Positions 49,201 to 61,448 of a stretch of DNA of 64,000 nucleotides are shown here, piece after piece (position 1 is the first letter of the stretch; the number at the start of each line of letters is the position of its first letter). The stretch comes from Lojkania enalia (taxonomy: Eukaryota; Ascomycota; Dothideomycetes; Pleosporales), in the NCBI GenBank assembly GCA_010094045.1, contig ML986589.1, forward strand, positions 62,001 to 126,000, read 5' to 3'. Under the pieces are notes generated by a model. The model ran no database searches and was not told the origin of the DNA. It saw nothing but the letters and a program-made list of their open reading frames with translations. The translations under genes and the position numbers were made by a program.

Positions 49201-51450
49201 TATAACTCCTCTACTATAGTCTATTAGCTTATTATCTGCTAGGTGTATTATGTAAGGTACTACTTTTTCCCTCTACTCTATATTATTCTTATAAACCTAT
49301 TATACTAATATAAACGTATCTGAAGTTCTACTATTAAATAGTACTCTAAGCTTCCTCCTATTAAACTCCGCTCGGAGTACTATATATAAAAGTACTATAC
49401 TAGTAACCCTTCTAATAGCTTTCCTACCCGGTTTTTTAATATAGCTATCGCTTTAGGGGCTGCTTAGTTTTTTAACTAAGGTGGGAAGAACTCTACCTTC
49501 TCTTTTTCTCCTCTATACAGCGGACATCTATCTATACTATATCTTATCTATAGTTCTTAAATATAAGCAGCCTTTACCTATTTACTATATATCTTATACT
49601 TCTATCTTAAGAAATACTATTACTATTTAATTAGTTAGTAATCTTTATTTAATTCTTACTATTTAAGTACCCTAAATATATTTTAGTAGTACTAGTATTT
49701 AACTATATATTATTTCTAACTTAAAGCTTTATATTCTTCTAAATATATATTATCTTTAAAATATTCCTCCTCCTTAAATATACTTACTCCTATTATCTTA
49801 CGAGCTGTAATATTAAGTTATCTTCTAATATCTTCCTACATCTCTCTTACCTCTAAAACTATCTTCCTTAGCTCTTTAGCTTCTACAACGATTTTACTAA
49901 GCCGGTATAGATACTTAGTTTTAAGGTGAATTAGACTTCTATAAATCTAATAATACCCGTTTTCTATATAATCTTCTATTTTATCTTAAAATAGTAAGAT
50001 TCTTAGTAATAATTATATATCTATTCTTAGCTATACTTCTAACTTTATCTTAATACTCTTATATATCTAGCAATTATTCTAGTAATAGCTAGCCTAATCT
50101 TTTTCGCAGCTGTTCTTATAGGGTAGTATATATTTCTCTTTCTTACCCTTTACTAGTTCTATAGAGTAGCCTTAGTATATTTCTTATATATACTCGAATA
50201 TTTCTTCGTTTATAACTTTTCCTACTAATTTTACTACGGCTTCTAATATGCTCTAGCTATCTTAGAATATTACTTCTTTGAATAGTATATTCTAATATTT
50301 TTAGGGGTATAGTTTTATCTAATATATTTTATTACAGATCTAGTATTTCTTTTACTTTATTTTTTCTAGGATTATTATACTATCGAGTTTTAATATACCT
50401 AGTAGGTATTCTATATATCTAATAACTACTACTACCCTTCTTAACTGTAGCTAATAATTGCTCCCTTCTTTTACTAAATAGTATATTCTATATCTATTAT
50501 CTATATAATATATTTAGTACTACGTTAGTTATTAGTATCTATTAGTAGGTTGCGTAGTTATTATTCTAGCTTCTTTCTTTTTACTTAGACATTCTTTTAC
50601 ATAGTACCCTTTTTATCTATATAGAAGATATACTCCCTTTTTAAGCCTTTCTTTCTTAAGATTACTTATCCTTAATTATTAGTAGTTCTTTCTCTTATCC
50701 TTTTCAACTTCTCCTAGGACTATTAGATTACTATTCTATAGTACTATCTTACTCTCCTTTTTAGTTAGTACGAATACTTGCGGCTGAAATTGTTTTTCTA
50801 TCTCCTACTCGTATTAACAGTTGTTAATCCTAACTACTAATTCGATTATTTCTAATAGCTTTATTAGCCTTTCTTTTCTAGCTAGATCGTCCTTAACCTT
50901 ATCTTTAAGCCTTTTATAGAAGATTCCTACTAATATACTATCGTCCTATCCTAGTCTAATACTAAATCTCTAGAACTCTATAGCGTAATCTATTACCCTC
51001 TTAGTCTAAGTTAGCCTTAGTAGTTTCCTTTATACTTCCTATTCTATATCTACTTCTCCGAAGACGTTTTAGACCTTATTCTTAAATCCTTCCCAACTCT
51101 TAAAGAGTTTATCTATAGATTCTCTAGTCTTCTTTATATTACCTCTATTCTCTAACTAATTAGCTATAAATAGTTTAGCCTATACTAGCAGTATCTCTTC
51201 TATATTTATTATTATAACTAAGATCTTATTCTTATCTAGGAAGAAAGTTGTACTATTAAACCTAAAGTATAGCTCTATTAATATAAGAAAGGGGTTAATA
51301 TATTCTTTCTTACTATTAAACCTTCTTAATAAAACTATTTTAGCTTATACTTATTATTTAGTTTTAACTAGGTCGGCTCTAGCTATAGCTAGCTTATATT
51401 ATATCTATATAATACAGGTCTCCTATTCTTATACCTTTTATACTATAGTT
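46300..51450 (-). pseudogene. gag-pol of Gypsy element G, RIP-inactivated
   Basis: Minus-strand landmarks are as follows. A gag zinc knuckle lies at about 50585-50637, where the first Cys codons and the His codon have become Tyr (TGT to TAT, CAC to TAC). A protease-like N-S-R-T-S-D-T-F lies at about 49310-49350, where the expected D-S-G has lost Asp and Gly by G-to-A. Reverse transcriptase carries YVDYRQLN (48561-48585) and AYLDDILVYID (48251-48285), the latter still intact. Integrase-like sequence extends to the left. Limits are approximate. Many TAG/TAA codons exclude activity. Confidence 0.8.
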
Positions 51451-51550
51451 TCTTCTAGGGCTTATAACCTTTAAATTATCGTAACTTAACTTTATAATAT
51501 AATAGACATCTTTAGATAGTTCCTATTCTCTTAACGTTAGGTAGTTATTA

Positions 51551-52089
51551 TATTATTAAGCTATATACTACTAGTATATATAATAACCGCTGTTATAGTT
51601 GTATATATACTAGAGCCTTATTTACGTTAGATTAGTTAGAGGTAGTAGCTTTAGTAAAGAGAGAGTATTAGGTTTACTAGTTCTTCGAATATAATAAGTA
51701 TATTTAAAAGTCTAATAGAGTAATAAGATAAATTTATAAGAATAACTATATAGAACCTAATCTATTAAAGAGATCTTCTGTCTTATATAGTTAGGTCTAA
51801 AATCGCTAAGCTTAGCTTATTAGGTCTATTAGATCTGTTAGGTCTAACTTACTATACCTAACACTTCTACTATTATTACGTATATAGGTTGTACTATACT
51901 TTATTATCTAACCAATCATCTCTTTAATTCCTATAGTCCTACTACTTGCTGTTTAATAACTAGTCTCTAATATACTTCTACCTGTTATTACCTTATTAAT
52001 CCTCGTCCAAGTCGACCTATTTAGTAGCTAATATTAGATTAAGCTTTAGCTATAGAGACGGTACCTTTTAACGTTCTATATTTATAATA
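51551..52089 (-). repeat. 5' LTR of element G
   Basis: 539 bp, same length as 44621-45159. On the minus strand it is followed at about 51550 by the region where the primer-binding site should lie. Confidence 0.88.
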
Positions 52090-53175
52090 ATAATTAGCTC
52101 GTTTAGATAATTAGCTCGCTTATATTATACGTTACTTAAAGAGTTATATAATCTAATTCTTATCTATATCTAGCTAGAGTTGAAAATAATATAACTATTT
52201 AATACTAATAATATAATTCTAAGTACTTAGATTTATAATAATAAATAGGTAGTTTTAGATAGTTCTTCTATTAATTTACAGGTATAAGTAGATATACTAA
52301 TTAACTAGAGTTTAGATTTAGTCCTAAAAACTTTTAATAGTAATTTTAAAGGGTAAATACTATATTAATATATATAGGGTTTAAGAGAGTAATCTAGCTA
52401 CTATAGAATTAAAGAATAAGAAGCTTTAGGTACCTATATTAATAAGGGCGTTTAGTTGTATACTAACACCTTTTAAATATAGAGTAGTAGAGATTTAGAA
52501 GTATTTTCCTCCAAATAAATATAATAAATCGATATTTAATAAGTTATACTTACTTAAACTTAAGATAGAAAGTTTTTTAGATATCTCTATTTCCTACCTA
52601 AGAACTATCTAGGTGGTACTCGTTTACGTCTAGAAACTCTTCTTCTTTAATCTTCTCTTATTTAACCTCTATCTTTTATACTTTAAGAACTATATATTTA
52701 TTTATAAAGTATCCTAGTTTATTATAGTTATAGTAATTACCTAGGGTTATATATCTTTCGGGTATAGGAGTCTTACTAAATTATTAAAGAGCGATTATAG
52801 TAGAATAAAATATTAATACTAGAGTAGATTAGAGTAATATTAGATTATAAGTTATCTTAAATAAACCTTTAAAAGCCTTCTAGTACTAATCTAAATTTAT
52901 TTTAGCTACAACTTATAGACTAATAGTTCGTTCTAAGAAGTTAGGAATACTTCTTTTTTCTATATTATAAGCTATTAAGTAGACAACTATAGCGTTAAAA
53001 AAGCCTTTCTATATAAGCTTAAAGCTAAGATTTAGTATCTTTAGGCTAGGGAGAATCTTATCTTATAGGTAGAAGAACTATTTAGATTAGAATACAGATC
53101 CCCTAATAGTTATACTAATAAAGCGAGCTTTAAAAGTTAGGAATACTTCTCTCTTATTTATCCTTAGAACCTAAA

Positions 53176-53185
53176 ANNNNNNNNN
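53176..53185. other. Assembly gap (10 N) inside element C
   Basis: Ten N bases. Aligning C with its relative D, the left edge corresponds to D position 58950 and the right edge to D position 58152, so about 797 bp are missing here. Confidence 0.97.
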
Positions 53186-53341
53186 NCTATCTAAATAACT
53201 AAATAATTTAATATAATAGTATATAAGTATTATAATCTAAACTAAATTAGGTATATTTTAGACTTAGATATAGTTAAATAAACAATTAATATAATATTAT
53301 TAAAGAGGCTATTACTAGTAGTATTAAATTCTTCTATATAA

Positions 53342-53620
53342 TATAATAGCGTAGATAAGATAATAGGTTTAAATATAGTATAAATCTACTTAGAGGTATA
53401 TAGAAGTATATAGAAGTTTAAGAACCTAGAAATTCTATTAACACCTATAAGCCTTATATAAAAGGATATAGAAGAACTATAAAGCTACTTATAAGGGAGT
53501 ATATAACTATATACGGATGGGAAAAGAGGTGGAGCTAGGGGTAGAATAAGATAAGTAAAAAGCTTTAGGATAAGATTATATATAAAGCTTTTCGTAGAAC
53601 GATTTCTTCGTATTATTACA
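53342..53620 (-). repeat. 5' LTR of element C
   Basis: 279 bp, tataatagcg...tattattaca. It contains the uninterrupted insertion target of element E (agtaaaaagctttagg near 53557). It is less mutated than the left LTR. Confidence 0.88.
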
Positions 53621-53787
53621 AAAATAGAGTAATAATTAAAAGTAATTATATACTATAAAAGGATTATTCTTATAAATTTATAATAGAAATATATAAGTAG
53701 AATATATAAAGAATATTTAAATTAACTATAAAGAGCTATAAAAGTTAGAATTATAAATTTATTAAATATAATTTAGTTTTTTTACTA
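53621..53787. other. Short A+T-rich remnant between elements C and H1
   Basis: Starts with C's target duplication aaaat and should be the continuation of the sequence broken at 27321. Nothing recognisable. Confidence 0.5.
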
Positions 53788-55747
53788 ATATATTCTACTA
53801 TTAAAGCGGCTAAACTATTAAAGCGGCTACTTTTTCTTAGTATTATAAACACTACGTATAAACTATAATAAATTTACAATACAACCTTCTATTAATTTAA
53901 TAAGAAGGTAGAATTGAGCTTACCTTACAGGCGTATAAATTAGGCTAGTTTAAGAGCATACAACGCGCTACTATAACTTTTAATATATAATATTAACAAC
54001 TCTCTACTTAACTTTACAGAATCGCGTTTTACTCTTATATACAACTAAATCGCTAGAAGCTTACAGTAACTAAAGAATAAACAATTATATAATATATTCT
54101 TAACCTTAATTTACAAGAATTTACGCCCCGGCTATATAAGGTAATAGATATAGTAGATAAACTATTAGGCGTATGTAGTAGAATACTTATAAAAAAGAAT
54201 TAGTCTAAACGATTTATAGCGCATATAAATAAGTTTAAAATAGTTTTTAATCGAGTAAATAATTGCTAAAAAATAAAATAAGAGAATCTAGAGGTTATTA
54301 ACGTATAGTTTAAGCTTGTATAAAATATAATTGCGAAATATAGTATATATAATAATAATATCTATAACTTTAATAAGATAGACTTTTAGATAGATGTTAT
54401 TAATATTATAAAAGTTGTTATAGGTTTAGAATATTATATAAAGCCTACTCTTATACAGCTAGATAATTATAAGTAGATTATAGTTATCTAGAATATCTAT
54501 ACTACTATATACGCGACCCTACTATTTATTATCTATAAAGGACGCGTCTATATCTCTATATAGTATAAAAAAGTAGGTATACTATACGATTGGAAAATTT
54601 TAGTTTCTAAGAACGGCTAGACAAATAATACGCTTAGTCTTAAGTAGCTAAAGTACTTTAATAAGTATATAAAGATGCGTTAGGTAGGGTTATATAGGCT
54701 ACTTATTTTAGACGGCTATAAAAGCTACCTTAACTAAGAATTTAAAGATTACTGCCTTATATAAAAGATCCTAATACTTTATATACCTTCTTATTTATTA
54801 TATATACTTTAGCCTCTTAATATAATTTACTTCTTACTATTAAAGCTAAAATACTCGCAGCGTGTATAAGACTTAGTATACTAATACGTCTACCATATTA
54901 ATAAAGAAGGCTTTCTTCTAGCCTTTAAGAACGCGTTTTTTAATATATTTATATATAAGAACTATCGAAAGGCTTTTAAAATAATAGAAATTATTCCTCT
55001 AAACGTATAGGTTATATTAGATTACCTTAATATATAACTATATACCCTACTAGAACTACTTTTATAAAAAGACTCTTAATAGTCTAAAACTCTAAATAAT
55101 ATATATAAATTTAGGTTACAATTAATACTTATATAAAAGTCCTTTATACGAATATTAAAAGAGGTGTAAGAAAGATTCTTATAGTTTATAAAAGGTGCTG
55201 AGTTAATACTATATTAGAATATACTTCTTTAAGCTTGCAACTCTAAGCTTAAAAGGTAAGTAGAAGAAGTAACTAAGTATAAAACGTGTAAAAGAAAGTA
55301 TATTTAATATAGTAGTATAGTATTATATAGCGAGGGATCTTTATATATAACTGCTAAAGTATCTATAAGCTCTTAGCCCTTTAAGAAGACTTATAGTACT
55401 AATACTTAAGAAAGAGCTTAACCAGCTTAACGCTACTATAGTAACTGTAGTAAGACTGGATATAACGCTAGTACGTGCTAAAAGGATAGTAGGGAAAATT
55501 CTAAATTAGATAAAAGTATATTATATATAGAATCTCTTATTAGTATTAAGTAAATTAACTTTTTATATATAGTGTTTGTTGCGCTAAGAAAAATTAGCCG
55601 CTTCGATAGTTTAGCCACTTCGATAGTAGAATATATTATAGAATCTCTTATTAGTATTAAGTAAATTAACTTTTTATATATAGTATTCGTTGTACTAAAA
55701 AAAAGTAGCCGCTTCGATAGTTTAGCTGCTTCGATAGTAGAATACGT
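53788..55747 (+). mobile_element. Fot1/pogo-like transposon H1 with a duplicated right end
   Basis: The left terminal repeat begins after TA (53786-53787). Its body is two copies of a unit reading actattaaagcggcta. The right end reads ..gtagaatacgt before TA (55748-55749). The last 111 bp occur twice in tandem: a first possible end at 55636 is also followed by TA (55637-55638). The transposase is on the plus strand. Its zinc-knuckle region is at about 55430-55500 and the reading is broken by stops. Confidence 0.85.
55531..55747 (+). repeat. 111-bp tandem duplication of the H1 right end
   Basis: aatctcttattagtattaag at 55531 recurs at 55642, and both copies run through the terminal repeat (agccgcttcgatagtttag). 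The two copies differ mainly by transitions. Confidence 0.85.
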
Positions 55748-55756
55748 TATTTCTTT

Positions 55757-55790
55757 TATTTAGTTATTTAGTTAACTAAATAACTAAATA
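55757..55790. repeat. Perfect 34-bp A+T-rich palindrome between H1 and H2
   Basis: The half-site tatttagttatttagtt is followed directly by its reverse complement, with no spacer. It could extrude as a cruciform; no role is known. Confidence 0.9.
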
Positions 55791-55849
55791 TATTTTATAT
55801 TTTATATTAGATTTATTTTATTATAATTAAATATATTATATATTTTATA

Positions 55850-57698
55850 ATATATTCTACTATTAAAGCGGCCAAACTATTAAAGCAGCTACTTTTTCTT
55901 AGTATAATAAATACTATATATAAAAAGTTAATTTACTTAATATTAATAAGAGATCTTATAGATAATATACTTTTATCTAATTTAGAATTTTCCCTACTAT
56001 CCTTTTAGCACGTATAAGCGTTATATCTAGTCTTACTATAGTTATTATAGTAGCGTTAAGCTGGTTGAGCCTTTTCTTAAGTATTAGTACTATAAGTCTT
56101 TTTAAAAGGCTAAAAGCTTATAGATACTTTAGCAGCTACGTATAAAAATCCCTTACTATATAATACTATACTACTATACTAAATATACTTTCTTTTACGC
56201 GTTTTATACTTAGTTACTTCTTCTAATTACCTTTTAAGTTTAGGATTATAAGTTTAAAGAAGTATATTCTAATATAGTATTAACTTAGCATCTTTTATAA
56301 GCTGTAAGAATCCTTCTTATACCTCTTTTAGTAATCATATAAAGAACTTTCATATAAGTATTAATTGTAACCTAAATTTATATATATTACTTAGAGTTTT
56401 AAACTACTAGAAGTCTTCTTATAAAAGTAGTTTTAGTAGAGTATATAGTTATATATTAAGGCGATCTAATATAACCTACACGTTTAAAAGAATAATTCCT
56501 GTTACTTTAAAGGCCTTTTAATAGTTCTTATATATAAATACGTTAAAAAACGCGTTCTTAAAGGCTAGAAGAAAGCCTTCTTTATTAATATAGTAGACGT
56601 ATTAGTATACTAAGTCTTATATATACTGTAAATACTTCAGCTTTAATAGTAAATAGTAAACTATATTAAGAGGCTAAAGTATATATAATAAATAAGAAGG
56701 TATATAAAGTATTAGAATCTTTCGTATAAGGTAGTAATCCTTAAATTCTTAGTTAAGGTAGCTTTTATAGCTATCTAAAATAAGTAGTCTATATAATTCT
56801 ACCTAATATATCTTTATATACTTATTAAAGTACTTTAACTATTTAAGACTAAGTATATTATTTATCCAGCCGTTCTTAGAGACTGAAATTTTCTAATCGT
56901 ATAGTATACCTACTTCTTTATACTATATAGAAATATAGATACGTCTTTTATAGATAATAAATAGTAGGGTTGTATATATAGTAGCGTAGATATTCTAGAT
57001 AACTATAACCTACTTATAATTACCTAGCTGTATAAGAGTAGGCTTTATACAACGTTCTAAACCTATAACAACCTTTATAGTATTAATAATACCTATCTAA
57101 AAGCTTATTTTATTAAAGTTGTAGATATTATTATTATATATACTATATTTTATAATTGTATTCTATACGAGCTTAAACTATATATTAATTACCTCTAAAA
57201 TCTCTTATTTTATTCTTTAGCAATCCTTTATTTAATTAAAGGCTATTTTAAACTTATTTATACGCGCTATAAATCGTTTAAACTAATTCTTTTTTATAAG
57301 TATTCTACTACGTACGCCTAATAGTTTATCTACTATATCTACTACCTTATATAGCTGGGGCGTAAATCCTCACGAATTAAGGTTAAGAATATATTATACG
57401 ATTATTTATTCTTTAGTTACTATAAGCTTCTAGCAATTTAGTTATATACGAGAGCGAAATATAATTCTATAAAGTTGAGTAGAGAGTTGTTAATATTATA
57501 TATTAAAAGCTATAGCAGTACGTTATACGCTCTTAAATTAGCCTAATTTATACGCTTGTAAGATAAGCTCAATTCTACCTTCTTATTAAATTAATAGAAG
57601 GTTGTATTATAGATTTATTATAGTTCGTACATAGTATTTATAATACTAAGAAAAAGTGGCTGCTTTAATAGTTTAACTACTTTAATAGTAGAATACGT
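55850..57698 (-). mobile_element. Fot1/pogo-like transposon H2, inverted relative to H1
   Basis: 1,849 bp bounded by the same terminal repeats as H1, with TA on each side (55848-55849, 57699-57700). The transposase is on the minus strand. The zinc-knuckle region at about 55985-56050 is the reverse of H1's, and the N-terminal side is near 57450. It is RIP-decayed with many stops. Confidence 0.87.
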
Positions 57699-57720
57699 TA
57701 TATATTTATTATATAATATT

Positions 57721-57997
57721 TATAATAATATAAGAAATTTGCTTTATAAAAAGCTTTATATATAATCTTATCTTAAAGTTTTTTACTTATCTTATTCTAC
57801 CCCTAACTCTACCTCTTTTCCTATCTATATAATTATATACTCTTTTATAAGTAGTTTAATAGTTTTTCTATATTTTTTTATATAAGGCCTATAAGTATTA
57901 ATAGAATTTTTAGGTCTCTAAACTTCTATATACTTCTATATACTTCTAAGTAGATTTATATTATATTTAGACCTATTATCTTACCTATATTATTATA
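57721..57997 (+). repeat. 5' LTR of element D
   Basis: About 277 bp, the reverse-orientation counterpart of 53342-53620, more strongly mutated. Confidence 0.85.
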
Positions 57998-60900
57998 TTA
58001 TATAGAAAAACTTAATACTACTAATAATAGCTTCTTTAATAATATTATATCGATTATTTATTTAATTATATCTAAATTTAAAATATATCTAATTTAGTTT
58101 AAATTATAATATTTATATATTATTATATTAAATTATTTAATTATTTAAATAGAATTTTAAAAATCTTCTATTAACTAAAGTTTTTAGGTTTAAAACTTTC
58201 TATCTTCTATAATTAAGATTACCTTTAGAAAAGCTGTATAGAGTATACCTAGATAGAAATTTAGAAACTATTAATAATCTATTAGAATTAGAAGTAACTA
58301 CTAATATCTAATTATAATTTACCTTTAAATTTCTATACTAGAACTAATATATATATAAATTATAGTAAGAGTAAACTTCTATCTATATATATAAAATAAC
58401 TATTATCTTCTATAAAAGGCCCTATAATAGATAGACCCCTCTTTATAAGGCTTATAGTAAAAAACCTATCTAATTTAGAGGAGAATTAGAGTAAACTAAC
58501 CTTTAAGAAATAAATTATAATTTTATAAGAGAAGATTATACATCTAATATAATAGAGAACTATTAGTCCTAATTAACCTTTATAAACTACTAAATTAGTA
58601 CTAATAATATATTAAAAAACTTTTTAGCTACTTTTAAGCCCTTTTAAACATATCTTACTAGATATATACCTAAAATTAAAAGCTTTATAAATAGCTGTAA
58701 ACTAATATTTAAATAATAATAAGTCTTAATTTTAGACTAACTTAAGATTAATATAGATTACTATTAAATAGAGTATATATATATATAGTATTAGTATAGA
58801 GATATATCTTTAGTACTATAAAAAAGTATTTAGAGCTAAAATATCTAGCTAAATTAAACTAGTATTAGTTTAAGAATATTAAAGAAATAAATTTACTTCT
58901 ATAATTATATTTTATTATAGGTAATAAAGAAATAGAAGTATAATAGGTGTTTTAGGTTCTAAGGATAAATAAGAGAGAAGTATTCCTAACTTTTAAAGCT
59001 CGCTTTATTAGTATAACTATTAGGGGATCTGTATTCTAATCTAAATAGTTCTTCTACTTATAAAATAAGATTCTCTCTAGCCTAAAAATATTAAACTTTA
59101 GCTTTAAGCTTATATAGAAAAGCTTTTTTAATACTATAGTTACCTACTTAACAGCCTATAATATAGAAAGGAGAAGTATTTTTAAACTTTTAGAACGAAC
59201 TATTAGCCTATAAATTGTAGCTAAAATAAATTTAAATTAATACTAAAAGGCTTTTAAAAGTCTATCTAAAGTAATCTATAATCTAATACTATTCTAATCT
59301 ATTCTAGTATTAATATCTTATTCTACTATAATTACTCTCTAATAATCTAGTAAGACTCTCGCACCTAAAAGGTATATAACTCTAGATAATTATTATAATT
59401 ATAGTAAACTAGAATCTTTTATAAATAAATATATAGTTTTTAAAATATAAAAGATACAAGTTAAATAAAAAGAGATTAAGAAAGAAGAGTTTCTAGATAT
59501 AAATAAATACTATCTAAATAGTTCTTAAGTAGGAAATAGAAACGTTTAGAAAAACTTTCTATTTTAAACTTAAATAAGTATAACTTATTAAATATTAATT
59601 TATTATATTTATTTAGAGAAAAGTATTTTTAAATTTCTACTATTCTATATTTAAAAAGTATCAGTATATAACTAAACGCTCTTATTAATACTAGTATTTA
59701 AAGCTTTCTATTCTTTAATTCTATAGTAGTTAGATTACTCTTCTAAGTTTTATATATATTAATATAGCGTTTACCCTTTAAAATTACTATTAAAGGTTTT
59801 TAGAACCGAATCTAAACTCTAGTTAATTAGTATATCTACTTATACCTATAAATTAATAGGAGAACTATCTAAAACTATCTATTTATTATTATAAATTTAA
59901 ATATTTAGGATTATATTATTAGTATTAAATAGTTATATTATTTTTAACTCTAGCTAGATATAGATAAGAATTAGATTATATAACCTTCTAAGTATTTTAT
60001 TACTTATAATTTTTTACCTCCTCTTCTTATATAATTAACTTAGCTAGTATATAATAAGGAAGTAGAGCTAGATATCTAGTAATGTAATATTCTATAGGAA
60101 AAGGACTAGTATTAGTAGTTTTATAGTCTAACTATCTATTATATTAAGAATCTATTAAAACTACTAAGACTATAATAATTTTCTATAACTTATAGTTTAA
60201 ATAAGTTTAAAGCTCTTATATATCTATATATAATAAAGTCTAAATCTAATCCGAAGAAAGTTTATTCTTCTACTATTACTTTTATTTTAGCTAATACTTT
60301 CTACTTTAATATAAAGAGGAAAGAGAACGAGTTTTTCTCTATATCTTTATATAAAATCGAGTAGCTGATTAAAGATAAGTAAGCTCTAAAGCTAGAAGAT
60401 AAAGCTAAAAATAAAATACTAGTAAATTTCCAATTACTATTTAAATGCTATAAATATTAGAATATATTTAGTAAAACTATAGTTTATTAATTACTAGAAT
60501 ACTATTCTTATAATTATAAGATTATTCTTATAGAACTTCTTTCTAATAGTTATAGTCTATTATATAAGTAGAATATTAAGGAGCTAGAAGTAACTAAAAA
60601 GTATATTATAGATAATTTACGGTATAGATATATTAAGTAGAGTTAGAACTCTTTTATATTTCTAATTCTTTACGTTTATAAATTTAATAGTAACCTATAT
60701 ATTTATATAAATTATTATAAACTTAATACTCTTACCTATAAAAATATATATCTAATATTATATATAGATAAACTTCTATCTAAGTCTACTAAAATAGTAA
60801 TTTTTACTAAGTTTAATATTCGTATAGCTTTTAATAAGATTAGAATAGATTCTAGTTTTAAGAAATATATTACCTTTTAAACTTAATATAGAATCTATAA

Positions 60901-61448
60901 ATATAAAGTTCTACCTTTTAGATTATATAATAGTCTAGTAATTTACTAGTACTATATAAATAATATACTAATTAACTACCTAGATAACTTTTATATTACT
61001 TATCTAAACGATATCTTTATCTACTTTAAAGATAAGATAATATATACTATCTACGTTAAAAAAGTTCTTAAGAGATTATATTAAGTAGAGTTATAAATTA
61101 ATATTAAGAAGAACGAATTCTATATTATTTAAACTAAATACTTTAGCTATATTCTTTTAAATAAAGGCTTTAAGGTTAATCTAGAGAAGGTAGAAGTACT
61201 ATATAACTAGTAGTTACCTACTAATATAATAAGTGTAAAATTCTTCTTAAGTTTTACTAGATTCTATTAACAGTTTATACTAGAATTCTTATATATTATA
61301 AAGCTAATTATCGTATTATAGAGTTTTATAATCTTTTTTATATAGATTTTAGAATATAATATTATCTTTAAGAAATTAAAGTTAGCCTTATTAAGTATAC
61401 CTATATTCTACTATTTCAACCCTATATTAGAAATAAAAATAGAAACTA

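Larger units (their letters stand above)
44621..52089 (-). mobile_element. Gypsy LTR retrotransposon G, full length, RIP-decayed
   Basis: 7,469 bp with 539-bp LTRs at both ends and a 5-bp target duplication ataat (44616-44620 and 52090-52094). It interrupts the right terminal repeat of B: ..tagtattataat / tagctcgtttag.. rejoin to that repeat. Orientation is minus: the polypurine tract (gaggagagagtaga on the minus strand) lies next to the left LTR at about 45160-45175. Order from right to left is gag with a zinc knuckle, protease, reverse transcriptase, integrase. Confidence 0.9.
39304..52132 (+). mobile_element. Fot1/pogo-like transposon B, with elements A and G nested inside
   Basis: The left terminal repeat starts acgtatagtataagcgagct at 39304 after TA (39302-39303). 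The right one ends ttatattatacgt at 52132 before TA (52133-52134). The flanks join into element C sequence that is contiguous in relative D near 59990, so B sits in C. B's own sequence is 39304-39918, 41791-44620 (inflated by an assembly artefact, see 42599-42608) and 52095-52132. Removing A, G, their target duplications and the artefactual 1,607 bp leaves 1,874 bp, against 1,872 bp for its sibling A. The transposase reads on the plus strand and ends near 44530 with a mutated zinc knuckle (about 44450-44510). It is dead through RIP. Confidence 0.88.
27322..53620 (-). mobile_element. Gypsy LTR retrotransposon C, RIP-decayed, with elements E and B nested inside
   Basis: The outer limits are fixed by a 5-bp target duplication aaaat (27317-27321 and 53621-53625) and by matching 279-bp LTRs. 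The right (5') LTR is 53342-53620. The left (3') LTR is 27322-27546 plus 34632-34685, split by element E; 225 + 54 = 279 bp. A polypurine tract (ggggggtag on the minus strand, 34686-34694) precedes the 3' LTR. Reverse transcriptase lies around 38200-38800 on the minus strand (Y-x-D-D-like motif at about 38276-38305), with RNase H and integrase-like regions further left. 39304-52132 is insertion B. Without E, B and the sequence gap, C measures about 6.4 kb visible, or about 7.2 kb if the gap is filled as in relative D. All frames are broken by stops. Confidence 0.88.
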
